64,000 nt of DNA, from the NCBI GenBank assembly GCA_013364255.1, contig CP054936.1, positions 3,440,853 to 3,504,852 of the forward strand, written 5' to 3'. The notes under the pieces are model-generated. The model saw only the letters and a list, made by a program, of their open reading frames with translations, ran no database searches and was not told the DNA's origin. The position numbers and the translations under genes were made by a program. Source of the DNA: Streptomyces seoulensis. Its GTDB lineage: Bacteria > Actinomycetota > Actinomycetes > Streptomycetales > Streptomycetaceae. Shown piece by piece: positions 36,929-45,491 of the stretch. Numbering within the stretch: the first letter of the stretch is position 1; every line of letters begins with the position of its first letter.

Positions 36929-39900
36929 CTACGCCCCGTAGAACAAGACCTCCACCACAGCCCGAGCCCGCCGAGCAGTCCGCCGATAGGCGTCCAGCAT
37001 GTCCCCCACATGCCCCGGCCCGTACCCCAGATACCGCCCCACCGCGGCCAGCTCCCGAGGCTCGGTGGGAAACGTGTCGCCGGCCCGCCCCCGCACCAGC
37101 ATCACCGCACTGCGCACCCGCGAGGCGAGCACCCACGCCTCGTCCAGTGTCGAGGCGTCCTCCGCGGACACCAGCCCCACGTCCCGGGCCGCCTCCAGCG
37201 CCTCCCGGGTCCGCGTAGTCCGCAGCGCAGCCACCTCCGCCCCGTGCCGCAGCTGGAGCAACTGCACCGTCCACTCCACATCGGACAACCCCCCGGGCCC
37301 GAGCTTGGTGTGCAGCTTGGGATCGGCCCCGCGCGGCAACCGCTCCGCCTCCATCCGCGCCTTCAGCCGCCGGATCTCCCGCACCTCCTCCTCCCCGAGC
37401 CCCCCGTCCGGGTACCGCAGCGGATCCACCAGCTCCACGAACCGCCGCCCCAGCTCGGCGTCCCCCGCCACCGGCTCCGCCCGCAGCAGCGCCTGCGACT
37501 CCCACACCAGCGACCACCGCCGGTAGTAGGCGGCGTACGACTTCAGCGTCCGCACCAGCGGCCCCGACTTCCCCTCGGGCCGCAGATCGGCGTCGATCAG
37601 CAGCGGCGGGTCCGCGCTCGGTACGGCCAGCAGCCGCCGCATCTCGGCGACCACCCGGCTGGCGGCCTGCGCGGCCTCCCGCTCGTCCGCCCCCTCCCGC
37701 GGCTCGTGCACGAACAGGACGTCCGCGTCGGACCCGTAACCCAGCTCGTGCCCCCCGAACCGCCCCATCCCGATGACGGCGAACCGCGTGGGCAGCGTGT
37801 CCCCCCACCCCTCGCGCACCACGGCCCGCAGGGTCCCCGCCAGCGTCGCCGCCGTCAGGTCGGACACGGCGCCGCCCACGAGATCGACGAGCGCTCCTTG
37901 ATCGGCCTCGGCGGGCTGCGCCTCGGTGCCGTAGGAGCCGAGGATGTCCGCGGCGGCCGTACGGAACAGCTCCCGCCGCCGCACCCCGCGCGCCGCGGTG
38001 ACGCCTTGCTCGGCGCTGTCGGCGCGCCCCACCGCGGCGAGGACCTCCTGCTCCAGCTGAGCGCGCCCGCGCGGCCCGACACCGCCCCCGACGCCGCTCC
38101 CGCCGCCGTCCCCGTCGCCGAGCAGGGCGACCGCCTCGGGCGCCCGCATCAGCAGGTCGGGGGCGAGCCGCCCGGCGGACAGCACGCGCGCGAGGTTCTC
38201 GGCGGCGGCCCCCTCGTCGCGCAGCAGCCGCAGGTACCAGGGTGTCTTGCCGAGCGCGTCGGAGACCTTGCGGAAGTTGAGCAGCCCGGCGTCCGGGTCG
38301 GCGGAGTCGGCGAACCAGCCGAGCAGCACGGGCAGCAGCGTGCGCTGGATGGCGGCCTTGCGGGTGACGCCGGAGGCGAGCGCCTCCAGGTGCCGCAGCG
38401 CCGCGGCCGGGTCGGCGTACCCGAGGGCGACCAGCCGTTCCCGCGCCGCCTCGGGGCTCAGCCGCGCCTCGCCGGGCGCGAGCTGGGCGACCGCGTCGAG
38501 CAGCGGCCGGTAGAACAGCTTCTCGTGCAGCCGCCGTACGACGCCGGTGTGCCGCTTCCACTCGCGCACCAGCTCGGCGGCGGGGTCGGCGCGCAGCCCG
38601 AGCGAGCGGCCCAGCCGCCGCAGTCCGGCCTCGTCGTCGGGCAGCAGGTGGGTGCGGCGCAGCTGGTACAGCTGGATGCGGTGCTCGACGAACCGGAGGA
38701 AGCGGTACGCCTCGTCGAGCTGGACGGCGTCGGTGCGTCCGACGTACCCGCCGGCGGCGAGCGCCTGCAACGCGTCGAGCGTCGTGCCGCTGCGCAGGGA
38801 GGGGTCGGCGCGCCCGTGCACGAGCTGGAGGAGCTGCACGGCGAACTCGACGTCGCGCAGCCCGCCGGGCCCGAGCTTCAGCTCGCGCTCGACCTCGGCG
38901 ACGGGGATGTTCTCCACGACCCGCCGGCGCATCTTCTGCACGTCGGCGACGAAGTTGTCGCGTTCGGCGGCCTGCCAGACGAGCGGGGCGAGCGCGTCGG
39001 CGTAACGGGCGCCCAGCTCGGCGTCGCCGGCCACCGGCCGGGCCTTGAGCAGTGCCTGGAACTCCCAGGTCTTGGCCCACCGCTGGTAGTAGGCGAGGTG
39101 GCTGCTGAGGGTGCGCACCAGCGGCCCGTTGCGCCCTTCGGGCCGCAGATTGGCGTCGACGGGCCAGATGGAGCCCTCGACGGTGGTCTCGGAGCAGATC
39201 CGCATCATGTGGGAGGCCAGCCGGGTGGCGGCGCGCAGCGCGGCGGTCTCGTCGCCGTCCCCGCCCTCGCCGCCGTCGGCGGTCTCGGCGGCCTCACCCA
39301 CGAAGATGACGTCGACGTCGGAGACGTAGTTCAGCTCGTGGCCGCCGCACTTGCCCATGGCGACGACGGCGAGCCGGCAGCGCGCGGCGTCCTCGGGCGC
39401 GGCGGCGCTCGCGATGCGCAGTGCGGCGCGCAGGGTGGCGGTGGCGAGGTCGGCGAGTTCGGCGGCGGTCTGGGCGACGCCGGTGGTGCCGCACACGTCG
39501 CGGGCGGCGATGGCGAGCAGGCAGCGCCGGTAGGCGACGCGCAGCGAGAGCGGGTCGTCGGCGTCGGCGAGCCCGCGTTCGAACTCCTCGACGCCGGGGT
39601 GCAGGTCGCGCGGCTCGTAGGTGACGAGGACGTGCCAGTCCCCGGCGTGCCGGGCGAGGTGGTCGCCGAGCGCGGCGGACGCGCCGAGCACGCCGAGCAG
39701 CCGGTCGCGCAGGGGTTTGGCCGCTATCAGGGTGTCGAGGAGTTCCCGGCGGGCGGTGGGCGAGGGCTGCGCCTCCAGCAGCCGGACGAGTCCGCCGAGG
39801 GCGAGATCGGGGTCGGCGGTGCCGCCGAGGGCCTCCAGCAGCACGGGGTCGCTGCGGACGGGAGCCAGCTCCGGGCTCTCCAGCAGCCGCTCGGCGGCGG

Positions 39901-39967
39901 AGGCATCGGTGAAGCCGTGCCGCAGCAGCCGTGTGAAGGTACTGCTCCTGCGCCCCGGCGCCGTCAT
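36929..39967 (-). CDS. glnE: Bifunctional glutamine-synthetase adenylyltransferase/deadenylylase
   Basis: The 1,012-residue protein starts at the ATG at 39967 (MTAPGRRSSTFTRLLRHGF). It carries two nucleotidyltransferase domains. The N-terminal one (motif GKCGGHELNYVSDVDVIFV, near 210) removes AMP. The C-terminal one (GMGRFGGHELGYGSDADVLFV, near 740) adds AMP to a conserved Tyr of type I glutamine synthetase. A helical GlnD_UR_UTase linker follows each. The length matches actinobacterial GlnE. It controls GlnA, not GSII, post-translationally. The gene stands alone between repeat-rich gaps. Confidence 0.95.
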   Translation of the reverse strand: MTAPGRRSSTFTRLLRHGFTDASAAERLLESPELAPVRSDPVLLEALGGTADPDLALGGLVRLLEAQPSPTARRELLDTLIAAKPLRDRLLGVLGASAALGDHLARHAGDWHVLVTYEPRDLHPGVEEFERGLADADDPLSLRVAYRRCLLAIAARDVCGTTGVAQTAAELADLATATLRAALRIASAAAPEDAARCRLAVVAMGKCGGHELNYVSDVDVIFVGEAAETADGGEGGDGDETAALRAATRLASHMMRICSETTVEGSIWPVDANLRPEGRNGPLVRTLSSHLAYYQRWAKTWEFQALLKARPVAGDAELGARYADALAPLVWQAAERDNFVADVQKMRRRVVENIPVAEVERELKLGPGGLRDVEFAVQLLQLVHGRADPSLRSGTTLDALQALAAGGYVGRTDAVQLDEAYRFLRFVEHRIQLYQLRRTHLLPDDEAGLRRLGRSLGLRADPAAELVREWKRHTGVVRRLHEKLFYRPLLDAVAQLAPGEARLSPEAARERLVALGYADPAAALRHLEALASGVTRKAAIQRTLLPVLLGWFADSADPDAGLLNFRKVSDALGKTPWYLRLLRDEGAAAENLARVLSAGRLAPDLLMRAPEAVALLGDGDGGGSGVGGGVGPRGRAQLEQEVLAAVGRADSAEQGVTAARGVRRRELFRTAAADILGSYGTEAQPAEADQGALVDLVGGAVSDLTAATLAGTLRAVVREGWGDTLPTRFAVIGMGRFGGHELGYGSDADVLFVHEPREGADEREAAQAASRVVAEMRRLLAVPSADPPLLIDADLRPEGKSGPLVRTLKSYAAYYRRWSLVWESQALLRAEPVAGDAELGRRFVELVDPLRYPDGGLGEEEVREIRRLKARMEAERLPRGADPKLHTKLGPGGLSDVEWTVQLLQLRHGAEVAALRTTRTREALEAARDVGLVSAEDASTLDEAWVLASRVRSAVMLVRGRAGDTFPTEPRELAAVGRYLGYGPGHVGDMLDAYRRTARRARAVVEVLFYGA

Positions 39968-40215
39968 CCCGGCCTCCCGTCGGATCAAGGTGGTCCTGGC
40001 CAGAGCGTAGCGGGAGTAGCGGCGCACGGCGGCGCGCAGGCACCGGTGTGGCAGCCGACGGCGGCGCGCGGGCACCCGCGTCGTGCGCCGGGGCGTGCCC
40101 CGCGCGCCAGCAGTTCACCTGTTCTTCAACCACCGGGCCGAGTACGGTGACCCGGCATCATCTTGGCGTGTGCATGCTCTCCCCGGCCCACCCCGCCCCC
40201 CACGCGACACCCCAG

Positions 40216-40270
40216 GCACCACTGCCACCACGCACCACTGCCACCACGCACCACTGTCACCACGCACCAC
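40216..40270. repeat. Tandem 16-bp repeats upstream of the phosphoesterase gene
   Basis: Three copies of GCACCACTGCCACCAC (the third has one change) are followed by a seven-base partial copy. They lie within the 349-base gap between the divergent glnE and phosphoesterase genes, where no other gene is seen. Confidence 0.9.
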
Positions 40271-40316
40271 CCCGCATGCACCACCCCACCCCCTTCTCCC
40301 CTCCCCGGAGGTTGAT

Positions 40317-41228
40317 GTGTCCGGCAGTTCCGGCAAGCCCGGCAAGTCGGTGTTCCGCCGCGGCCGTACCGCTCTCGCGTCCGCCGTCGCCCTCGCGGCC
40401 GCCGCCGCGGGCCTGTGGACCGGTCTGGGCGGCGGCGCCTCGTCCGCGCAGGCCGCGACCGGGGTGCCCGCCCCGGCCCACGTGGTCGTCGTGGTCTTCG
40501 AGAACCACGCCTACAGCCAGGTGATCGGCTCCTCCAGCGCCCCCTACCTCAACTCGCTGAAGACGGGCGGCGCGAACCTCACCCAGTTCTACGCGGAGAC
40601 CCACCCCAGCCAGCCGAACTACTTCGCCCTGTTCTCCGGCTCCACCCAGGGCGTCACCGACGACAGCTGCTACACGCCCGGCTTCTCCTCGGCCGCGAAC
40701 CTGGCCTCCGAGCAGCTGGCCGCGGGCCGCACCTGGGCCAGCTACAACGAGACGCTGCCGAGCCAGGGCTCGACCACGTGCAGCAGCGGCAAGTACGCCC
40801 GCAAGCACAACCCGTGGTTCGGCTTCAAGAACGTCCCCACCTCCTCGGCGAAGACGTTCGCGCAGTTCCCGACGGACTACTCCACCCTGCCCCAGCTGTC
40901 CTTCGTGACCCCGAACCTGTGCAGCGACATGCACGACTGCTCGGTGTCGTCGGGCGACACGTGGCTGAAGAACAACCTGGGCGCGTACGCGACCTGGGCG
41001 AAGACGCACAACAGCCTGCTCGTCGTCACCTTCGACGAGGACGACAAGCTCAGCGGCAACCGCATCGCGACCGTCCTGTACGGCCAGCCGGTGACGGCCG
41101 GGGCGACCAGCTCCACCACCTACAACCACTACGACCTGCTGCGCACCCTGGAGGACTCGCAGGGCCTGACCGCGCACGCGGGCAACGCGGCGAGCGCCCA
41201 CGACATCACCGGCATCTGGGCGTCCTGA
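40317..41228 (+). CDS. Secreted phosphoesterase (PF04185, AcpA/phospholipase C-like)
   Basis: The 303-residue protein starts at GTG 40317, six bases after GGAGG. It has a signal peptide (RRGRTALASAVALAAAAAG, then AQA-A). The catalytic domain opens with HVVVVVFENHAYSQVIG (metal and nucleophile region), then FYAETHPSQPNYFALFSG, and later LLVVTFDEDD and YNHYDLLRTLED. These match the phosphoesterase family that includes acid phosphatases and phospholipase C. The nucleophile in the family is usually a Thr/Ser after the ENH motif. The MFS gene starts one base after its stop, so it leads a three-gene operon. Confidence 0.87.
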   Translation: MSGSSGKPGKSVFRRGRTALASAVALAAAAAGLWTGLGGGASSAQAATGVPAPAHVVVVVFENHAYSQVIGSSSAPYLNSLKTGGANLTQFYAETHPSQPNYFALFSGSTQGVTDDSCYTPGFSSAANLASEQLAAGRTWASYNETLPSQGSTTCSSGKYARKHNPWFGFKNVPTSSAKTFAQFPTDYSTLPQLSFVTPNLCSDMHDCSVSSGDTWLKNNLGAYATWAKTHNSLLVVTFDEDDKLSGNRIATVLYGQPVTAGATSSTTYNHYDLLRTLEDSQGLTAHAGNAASAHDITGIWAS

Positions 41229-41229
41229 C

Positions 41230-42597
41230 ATGTACGTAGCGGACAGCCGCGCCAGCACCCCGGCGGCGGGTGCGGTCGAGGCGCCGGCGTCCGCGGAAGG
41301 CGCCGTCCGGTCGTACACCGGGCGGCGCCGCGCCGCGGTCGCCCCCACGGTCCTGGCGCTCGGCACGGTCAGCCTGATCACGGACGTGTCCTCGGAGATG
41401 GTGACGGCGGTGCTCCCGCTGTACCTGGTGGCGGGCCTCGGCCTGTCCCCGCTGGGCTTCGGCCTGCTGGACGGCGTCTACAACGGCTTCTCGGCCCTGG
41501 TCCGCCTGGCCGGCGGCCACCTCGCCGACCGGGGCAGGGGCGGCCACAAGTGGGTGGCGGGCCTCGGCTACGGCATCTCGGCCCTGTGCAAACCCCTGCT
41601 CCTGCTGGCGCACGGCCTGACCCCCATCGGCCTGGTCCTGGCCGCCGACCGCACCGGAAAGGGCCTGCGCACCGCTCCGCGCGACGCGCTGATCTCGCTG
41701 TCCAGCACCCCGGAGAACCAGGGCCGCGCCTTCGGCGTGCACCGCGCGATGGACACGGCGGGCGCGCTGCTGGGCCCGCTGGCGGCGTTCTGGATCCTGC
41801 GGGCGACGGTGGACGGCTACGACGCGGTGTTCACGGTGAGCTTCTGCGTGGCGGCGGTGGGGGTACTGGTCCTGGTCCTGTTCGTCCCGAACACCAGGAC
41901 GAGCCCGCGCCCGGCGACGGCCCTGCACCCGAACGCGAACCCGCACCCGGATCCGGCCCCGCACCCGGGAGCGGCGCGGCACCCGGCGGCAGCCCCCCGC
42001 CCCACCCTCCGCGCGGCGGTGGCCCTCCTCCGCCACCAGTCGCTGCGCCGCATCACGATCTGCGCCCTCCTGCTGGGCCTGGCGACGGTCAGCGACTCCT
42101 TCGTCTACCTCCTCCTGCAACGCCGCCTGGGCGTCCCGGACCGCTGGTTCGCGCTGCTGCCGCTCGGCACGGCGGCGGCGTTCCTGCTGCTGGCGGTGCC
42201 GCTGGGCCGGCTGGCGGACCGGGTGGGCCGCTGGCACGTCTTCCTGGCGGGCCACGGCGCGCTGCTCCTCGCGTACGCTCTGCTGCTCACCTCCTGGCAC
42301 GGCACGGCGCTGCCGTACGCGGTGCTGCTCCTGCACGGCTCGTTCTACGCGGCGACGGACGGCGTCCTGATGGCGGCGGCGTCGGCCGGCGTACCGCCCG
42401 AGCTACGCTCGTCGGGCCTCGCCCTGGTCCAGACGGGCCAGGCCACGGCCCGCTTCGTGTGCTCGCTGGGCTTCGGCGCGGCGTGGACGCTGTGGGGCGA
42501 CCGTACGGCGCTGACGGCGTCGGCGGTGGCGCTGGCCGCGTGCGCGGTGTTCTCCTTCACCCTCCGCCCCCGCGCGAAAGGCACGGCGCCGGCATGA
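41230..42597 (+). CDS. MFS transporter
   Basis: The 455-residue protein has twelve hydrophobic segments in two halves. The first half carries TDVSSEMVTAVLPLYLV (helix 1) and the loop motif GGHLADRGRGG between helices 2 and 3, followed by DRTGKGLRTAPRDALIS. The middle cytoplasmic loop (about residues 225-260) is a His-Pro-rich low-complexity stretch (HPNANPHPDPAPHPG). The start is one base after the phosphoesterase stop, and the stop overlaps the next gene (ATGA), so the three genes are co-translated. The substrate is unknown; phosphate-ester cargo is only suggested by context. Confidence 0.88.
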   Translation: MYVADSRASTPAAGAVEAPASAEGAVRSYTGRRRAAVAPTVLALGTVSLITDVSSEMVTAVLPLYLVAGLGLSPLGFGLLDGVYNGFSALVRLAGGHLADRGRGGHKWVAGLGYGISALCKPLLLLAHGLTPIGLVLAADRTGKGLRTAPRDALISLSSTPENQGRAFGVHRAMDTAGALLGPLAAFWILRATVDGYDAVFTVSFCVAAVGVLVLVLFVPNTRTSPRPATALHPNANPHPDPAPHPGAARHPAAAPRPTLRAAVALLRHQSLRRITICALLLGLATVSDSFVYLLLQRRLGVPDRWFALLPLGTAAAFLLLAVPLGRLADRVGRWHVFLAGHGALLLAYALLLTSWHGTALPYAVLLLHGSFYAATDGVLMAAASAGVPPELRSSGLALVQTGQATARFVCSLGFGAAWTLWGDRTALTASAVALAACAVFSFTLRPRAKGTAPA

Positions 42598-43613
42598 CGG
42601 CACGCAACCGCATCCTGATCCTGGTGGCGGCGGTACTGGCGCTGGCGGCGGTGGCCGTGACCTCGGTCCTGCACGCCTCGGCCCGCGCGGAACGCCGCGA
42701 CCAGGCGCAGGCGGGCGGCCCCCGGGTGACTCCGGGCGAGGTGACCCTGACGACGCCCGGCCGGCTGATCTTCCGGAACATGGCGTGGGGCCCGCACCGC
42801 GACGAGCTGACCACGGTCCCGGCCTCGGACCCGTCCGCCCCGCGCACGTCCTCGTCCGTGAAGTGCCTGCGCTTCTACGCCGCGGCGGGCACCGGGGTGT
42901 GCCTCCAAGCGGTGCACGGCCCGATCTCGGACACGTACCGCGCCCTGATCCTGGACGCCCACCTGAAGGAACGGGACCGCTACGCCGTCCCGGGCATCCC
43001 GTCCCGCGCCCGCGTCTCCCCCACCGGCCACTTCGCGGCGTGGACGGCGTTCGTGGGCGGCGACTCGTACGCGGGCACGAACTTCTCGACCCGCGCGGCG
43101 ATCGTGGACGTCCGCACGGGCCGCCTGACCCCCACCCTGGAAACCTTCCACATCGTCAAGGACGGCCACCCCTACACGTCCCCCGACGTGAACTTCTGGG
43201 GCGTGACGTTCGCGTCGGACGATCGCACGTTCTACGCCACGCTGGCGACGAGGGGCAAGACCTACCTGGTCCGCGGCGACCTGACGACGAACACCCTCAC
43301 CACGATCCACCCCAACGTGGAATGCCCGTCCCTCTCCCCCGACGGCACCCACATCGCCTACAAAAAACGAGTCCCGGGCCTCCCGAAGGACGCCCCCTGG
43401 CACCTGTACGTCCTGAACCTGCGCACCATGCACGAAACAGCGCTCGCGGAGCCAAGAAGCGTAGACGACCAGGCAGTCTGGAAGAACCCCCAGACCATCG
43501 TCTACGCCCTCCCCGGCGACTACGGCGCAGACCTCTACACAGTCCCGTCCAACGGCACGGGCCACGCCCGCCGCATCACCACGGCGGCGGTGTCGCCAGC
43601 GTACATCGGCTGA
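42594..43613 (+). CDS. TolB-like beta-propeller protein, membrane-anchored
   Basis: The 339-residue protein starts at an ATG overlapping the MFS stop. An N-terminal transmembrane or signal segment (ILILVAAVLALAAVAVTSVL) is followed by an extracytoplasmic domain of repeated blades: SPTGHFAAWTAFVGGDSY, SDDRTFYATLATRGKTYLVRGDL, SLSPDGTHIAYKKR, DLYTVPSNGTGHARRIT. Two Cys (VKCLRFYAAAGTGVCLQ) lie near the start of the domain. This is a WD40/TolB-type propeller, usually a scaffold. It is the third gene of the phosphoesterase-MFS-propeller operon. The role is unknown. Confidence 0.8.
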   Translation: MTARNRILILVAAVLALAAVAVTSVLHASARAERRDQAQAGGPRVTPGEVTLTTPGRLIFRNMAWGPHRDELTTVPASDPSAPRTSSSVKCLRFYAAAGTGVCLQAVHGPISDTYRALILDAHLKERDRYAVPGIPSRARVSPTGHFAAWTAFVGGDSYAGTNFSTRAAIVDVRTGRLTPTLETFHIVKDGHPYTSPDVNFWGVTFASDDRTFYATLATRGKTYLVRGDLTTNTLTTIHPNVECPSLSPDGTHIAYKKRVPGLPKDAPWHLYVLNLRTMHETALAEPRSVDDQAVWKNPQTIVYALPGDYGADLYTVPSNGTGHARRITTAAVSPAYIG

Positions 43614-43616
43614 CCC

Positions 43617-43636
43617 GTATGGCAGGGGTACCATAC
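43617..43636 (+). promoter_or_regulatory. Leaderless vapBC promoter with palindromic operator (copy 2)
   Basis: GTATGG and CCATAC form a perfect 6-bp inverted repeat that overlaps the -10-like hexamer TACCAT (43629-43634). The vapB ATG begins six bases after that hexamer, so the transcript is probably leaderless and repressed by VapBC bound to the palindrome. Confidence 0.6.
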
Positions 43637-43640
43637 AAGC

Positions 43641-43892
43641 ATGAGCCTCAAACGAACCACGGTCTACCTTGAGGACGAGGATCTTCAGGACCTCAAGGCC
43701 ACTGCTTCGCGGAAAGGGGTCAGCGAGGCTGAGCTGATCCGCGAGGGGGTCCGCTTGGCGATCGCCCGCAATCGCGTGTGGGAAGAACCAGCCGGACTCC
43801 CCGTCTTCGACAGCGGTGACCCGACATTCGCGGAACGGTCCGACGAAATACTCCGCCACACCGGCTTCGGCGACTGGAGCCGGGCCTCATAA
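43641..43892 (+). CDS. vapB: VapB-type ribbon-helix-helix antitoxin (copy 2)
   Basis: The 83-residue antitoxin has an N-terminal RHH domain (MSLKRTTVYLEDEDLQDLK, then SEAELIREGVRLAI). The C-terminal toxin-binding part begins NRVWEEP, the same anchor as in copy 1. The C-terminal tails of the two copies otherwise differ, which would favour separate specificity. The stop codon TAA is directly followed by the GTG of vapC. Codon use is visibly less G/C-biased than in the neighbours, suggesting acquisition. Confidence 0.9.
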   Translation: MSLKRTTVYLEDEDLQDLKATASRKGVSEAELIREGVRLAIARNRVWEEPAGLPVFDSGDPTFAERSDEILRHTGFGDWSRAS

Positions 43893-44327
43893 GTGATCGC
43901 CATCGCTGACACCTCAGGCATCATCGCGTCCGTAGACAGCAGTTGCCCGGAGCACAAGGTCGCTCGACACGTTATGGACACTGCGGGACTGCTCATTGTC
44001 CCGCAGTTGGTGCTCGCCGAGCTGGATCACTTGCTCAGCGGGCGGTTCGGCAAGAAGGCCGCCGGGCAAGTGGTGGACCAACTCGTGGCGCAAGCACGGA
44101 CGGGGCGTTACCGCCTCGGCGACGCGGACGTGGACATACTGGCCGACGCGAGACTCGTCCAGCGACGCTACGAAAGCCTCGCGCTAGATCTAACCGACTC
44201 CGTCATCACGGTCCTGGCCCGCGAATACGCCACGGACGCCATCCTGACCCTTGACCGCAAAGACTTCCGCACCATCCGCCCCCTCACTGCCCACGCGGCG
44301 TTCCGGCTCCTACCGGATGACCTTTAG
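43893..44327 (+). CDS. vapC: VapC-family PIN-domain toxin (copy 2)
   Basis: The 144-residue PIN ribonuclease starts at GTG directly after the antitoxin stop. Active-site acids are D in IADTSG, E in LVLAELDHL, D in LDLTDSVITVLA and D in ILTLDRKDF. It aligns along its whole length with the toxin at 1967-2410 (shared TDAILTLDR, FRxIRPL/FRAVRPL, LLPDDL/VLPDDL). The role is Mg2+-dependent cleavage of a structured RNA when the antitoxin is lost. It is followed closely by a convergent lipoprotein gene. The RNA target is not predictable here. Confidence 0.92.
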   Translation: MIAIADTSGIIASVDSSCPEHKVARHVMDTAGLLIVPQLVLAELDHLLSGRFGKKAAGQVVDQLVAQARTGRYRLGDADVDILADARLVQRRYESLALDLTDSVITVLAREYATDAILTLDRKDFRTIRPLTAHAAFRLLPDDL

Positions 44328-44346
44328 GCTCTTGGGGACAGGCGGA

Positions 44347-45114
44347 CTAAGACGGCACGCTGGCGAGCCAGACAGCCACACCCTCGTGGTGGGAGCAAGT
44401 GCCTCGACGGTGGGCTGAGTAGCTGTACGTACCGTCGTTGCACCGGGCAGTGGCATCGGCAGGCGCCTGCTGGTCCGAACCGCGCGAAGAAGAAGACGAA
44501 CTCGATTCGTCACCCGCCGAGGCAGAGCCGCCAGTCGATGAACTGGAGCCGCTGTTTGAGGAGTCGTCGCTGTAGTCCTCTCCGGTGCCGGCGACAGTCG
44601 AGGAACTGTCGTCACTGTCGTCGTCCTCCGCACCCGCAGTCTGAGGGGCATCGGCGCCAGGAACAGCGGAGGCGTCGTCGTCACCGGACGCAGCGGGTTC
44701 CTCACAGGTCTCCCCCGCGCTGGACTTGACGGTGTCGAAAGTGAGCGTGTCATCGGCACTCATCGTTTCGCCAGCCGCAGGAGTCTGTGCGCACACCATC
44801 CAGTTGCGGTCCCAGAGCTGCATCCGACTCTGGCCGGTAGCGTCCGTGGAGTCGAGGTTGTAGATACCGTCCTCTTGCGCGGCATCCTGAGCCGCCTGCA
44901 GCCCCATACCGACATAGTCATCGACCGTGACCGTCTTCGGACCGTCGTCGTACGCAGCCGACGACGGCGAAGAGCCGGACGGCGAGTCCTTGCCATCATT
45001 GACCAGGGCGCTACAGCCACCAATCACGAGGAGTGCGGCGAGCATGATGCCGCAGCCAACGCGGGCGTTCTTCTTGTCCTCAGCCGTCGGCTGAGGCCTC
45101 TTTTTCTGGGCCAC
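44347..45114 (-). CDS. PASTA and DUF3761 domain lipoprotein
   Basis: The 255-residue protein has a charged N-terminus, a signal segment ending in the lipobox VIGGC, and a Ser-rich linker. A PASTA-like domain spans about residues 60-130 (VTVDDYVGMGLQAAQDAA, ending LTFDTVKSS). A long acidic Ser/Asp-rich low-complexity stretch (about 135-215) follows. A C-terminal DUF3761 motif (RCNDGTYSYSAHRRGTCSHHEGVAVW) closes it. PASTA domains bind peptidoglycan fragments or beta-lactams. DUF3761 has conserved Cys and His and no known activity. It is convergent with vapC copy 2. Lower G/C at third positions matches the adjacent vapBC. Confidence 0.85.
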   Translation of the reverse strand: MAQKKRPQPTAEDKKNARVGCGIMLAALLVIGGCSALVNDGKDSPSGSSPSSAAYDDGPKTVTVDDYVGMGLQAAQDAAQEDGIYNLDSTDATGQSRMQLWDRNWMVCAQTPAAGETMSADDTLTFDTVKSSAGETCEEPAASGDDDASAVPGADAPQTAGAEDDDSDDSSSTVAGTGEDYSDDSSNSGSSSSTGGSASAGDESSSSSSSRGSDQQAPADATARCNDGTYSYSAHRRGTCSHHEGVAVWLASVPS

Positions 45115-45491
45115 TCTTATCCCCCCTGCTCTTTACTTCACTGCGCGCTCCCCTGCACGCAGGGCCCTGCTCGCGGTCGTGACAATGCCCCAAGGACCGG
45201 AAGCAGGTGCCGTCAGGGCGGCCACTCTAGCCTCGCGCCACCACATGAGTGAACATTCAGTGAAGGAATCTTGCGCAAAGTGTGGGGGCAGCCCCGGCGG
45301 AGTCTCCTCGGGAGCCTGCGGTCCACGGCCACCGGTCCCCACGCCGCCCCGGCGCTACAGCAGCACGCCAAGGACCGTTCCCATTCCTCGAATCGCCCTC
45401 AGAGAAGGCACCTTGCACTTGCTGCTCCCTACGATCACGCCTAGTGTCCACATGATCAACCGCCACGAAACCGCCCACGGGAAGGTGTCAC
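45115..45491. other. Intergenic region upstream of two divergent lipoprotein genes
   Basis: It must contain the divergent promoters for the PASTA lipoprotein and the lipoprotein at 45492. One short ORF starting MSEHSVKESCAKCGG (45246) has a CxxC motif, but its remainder lacks coding bias and I do not accept it. No stable hairpin stands out. Confidence 0.4.

Noticed and set aside
36617..40150. 1,177-codon plus-strand frame opposite glnE
   Set aside because: glnE has both nucleotidyltransferase motifs on the other strand; the plus frame is low complexity.
40216..40270. Tandem repeats considered as a CRISPR array
   Set aside because: Units are directly adjacent 16-mers without unique spacers, and no cas genes are near.
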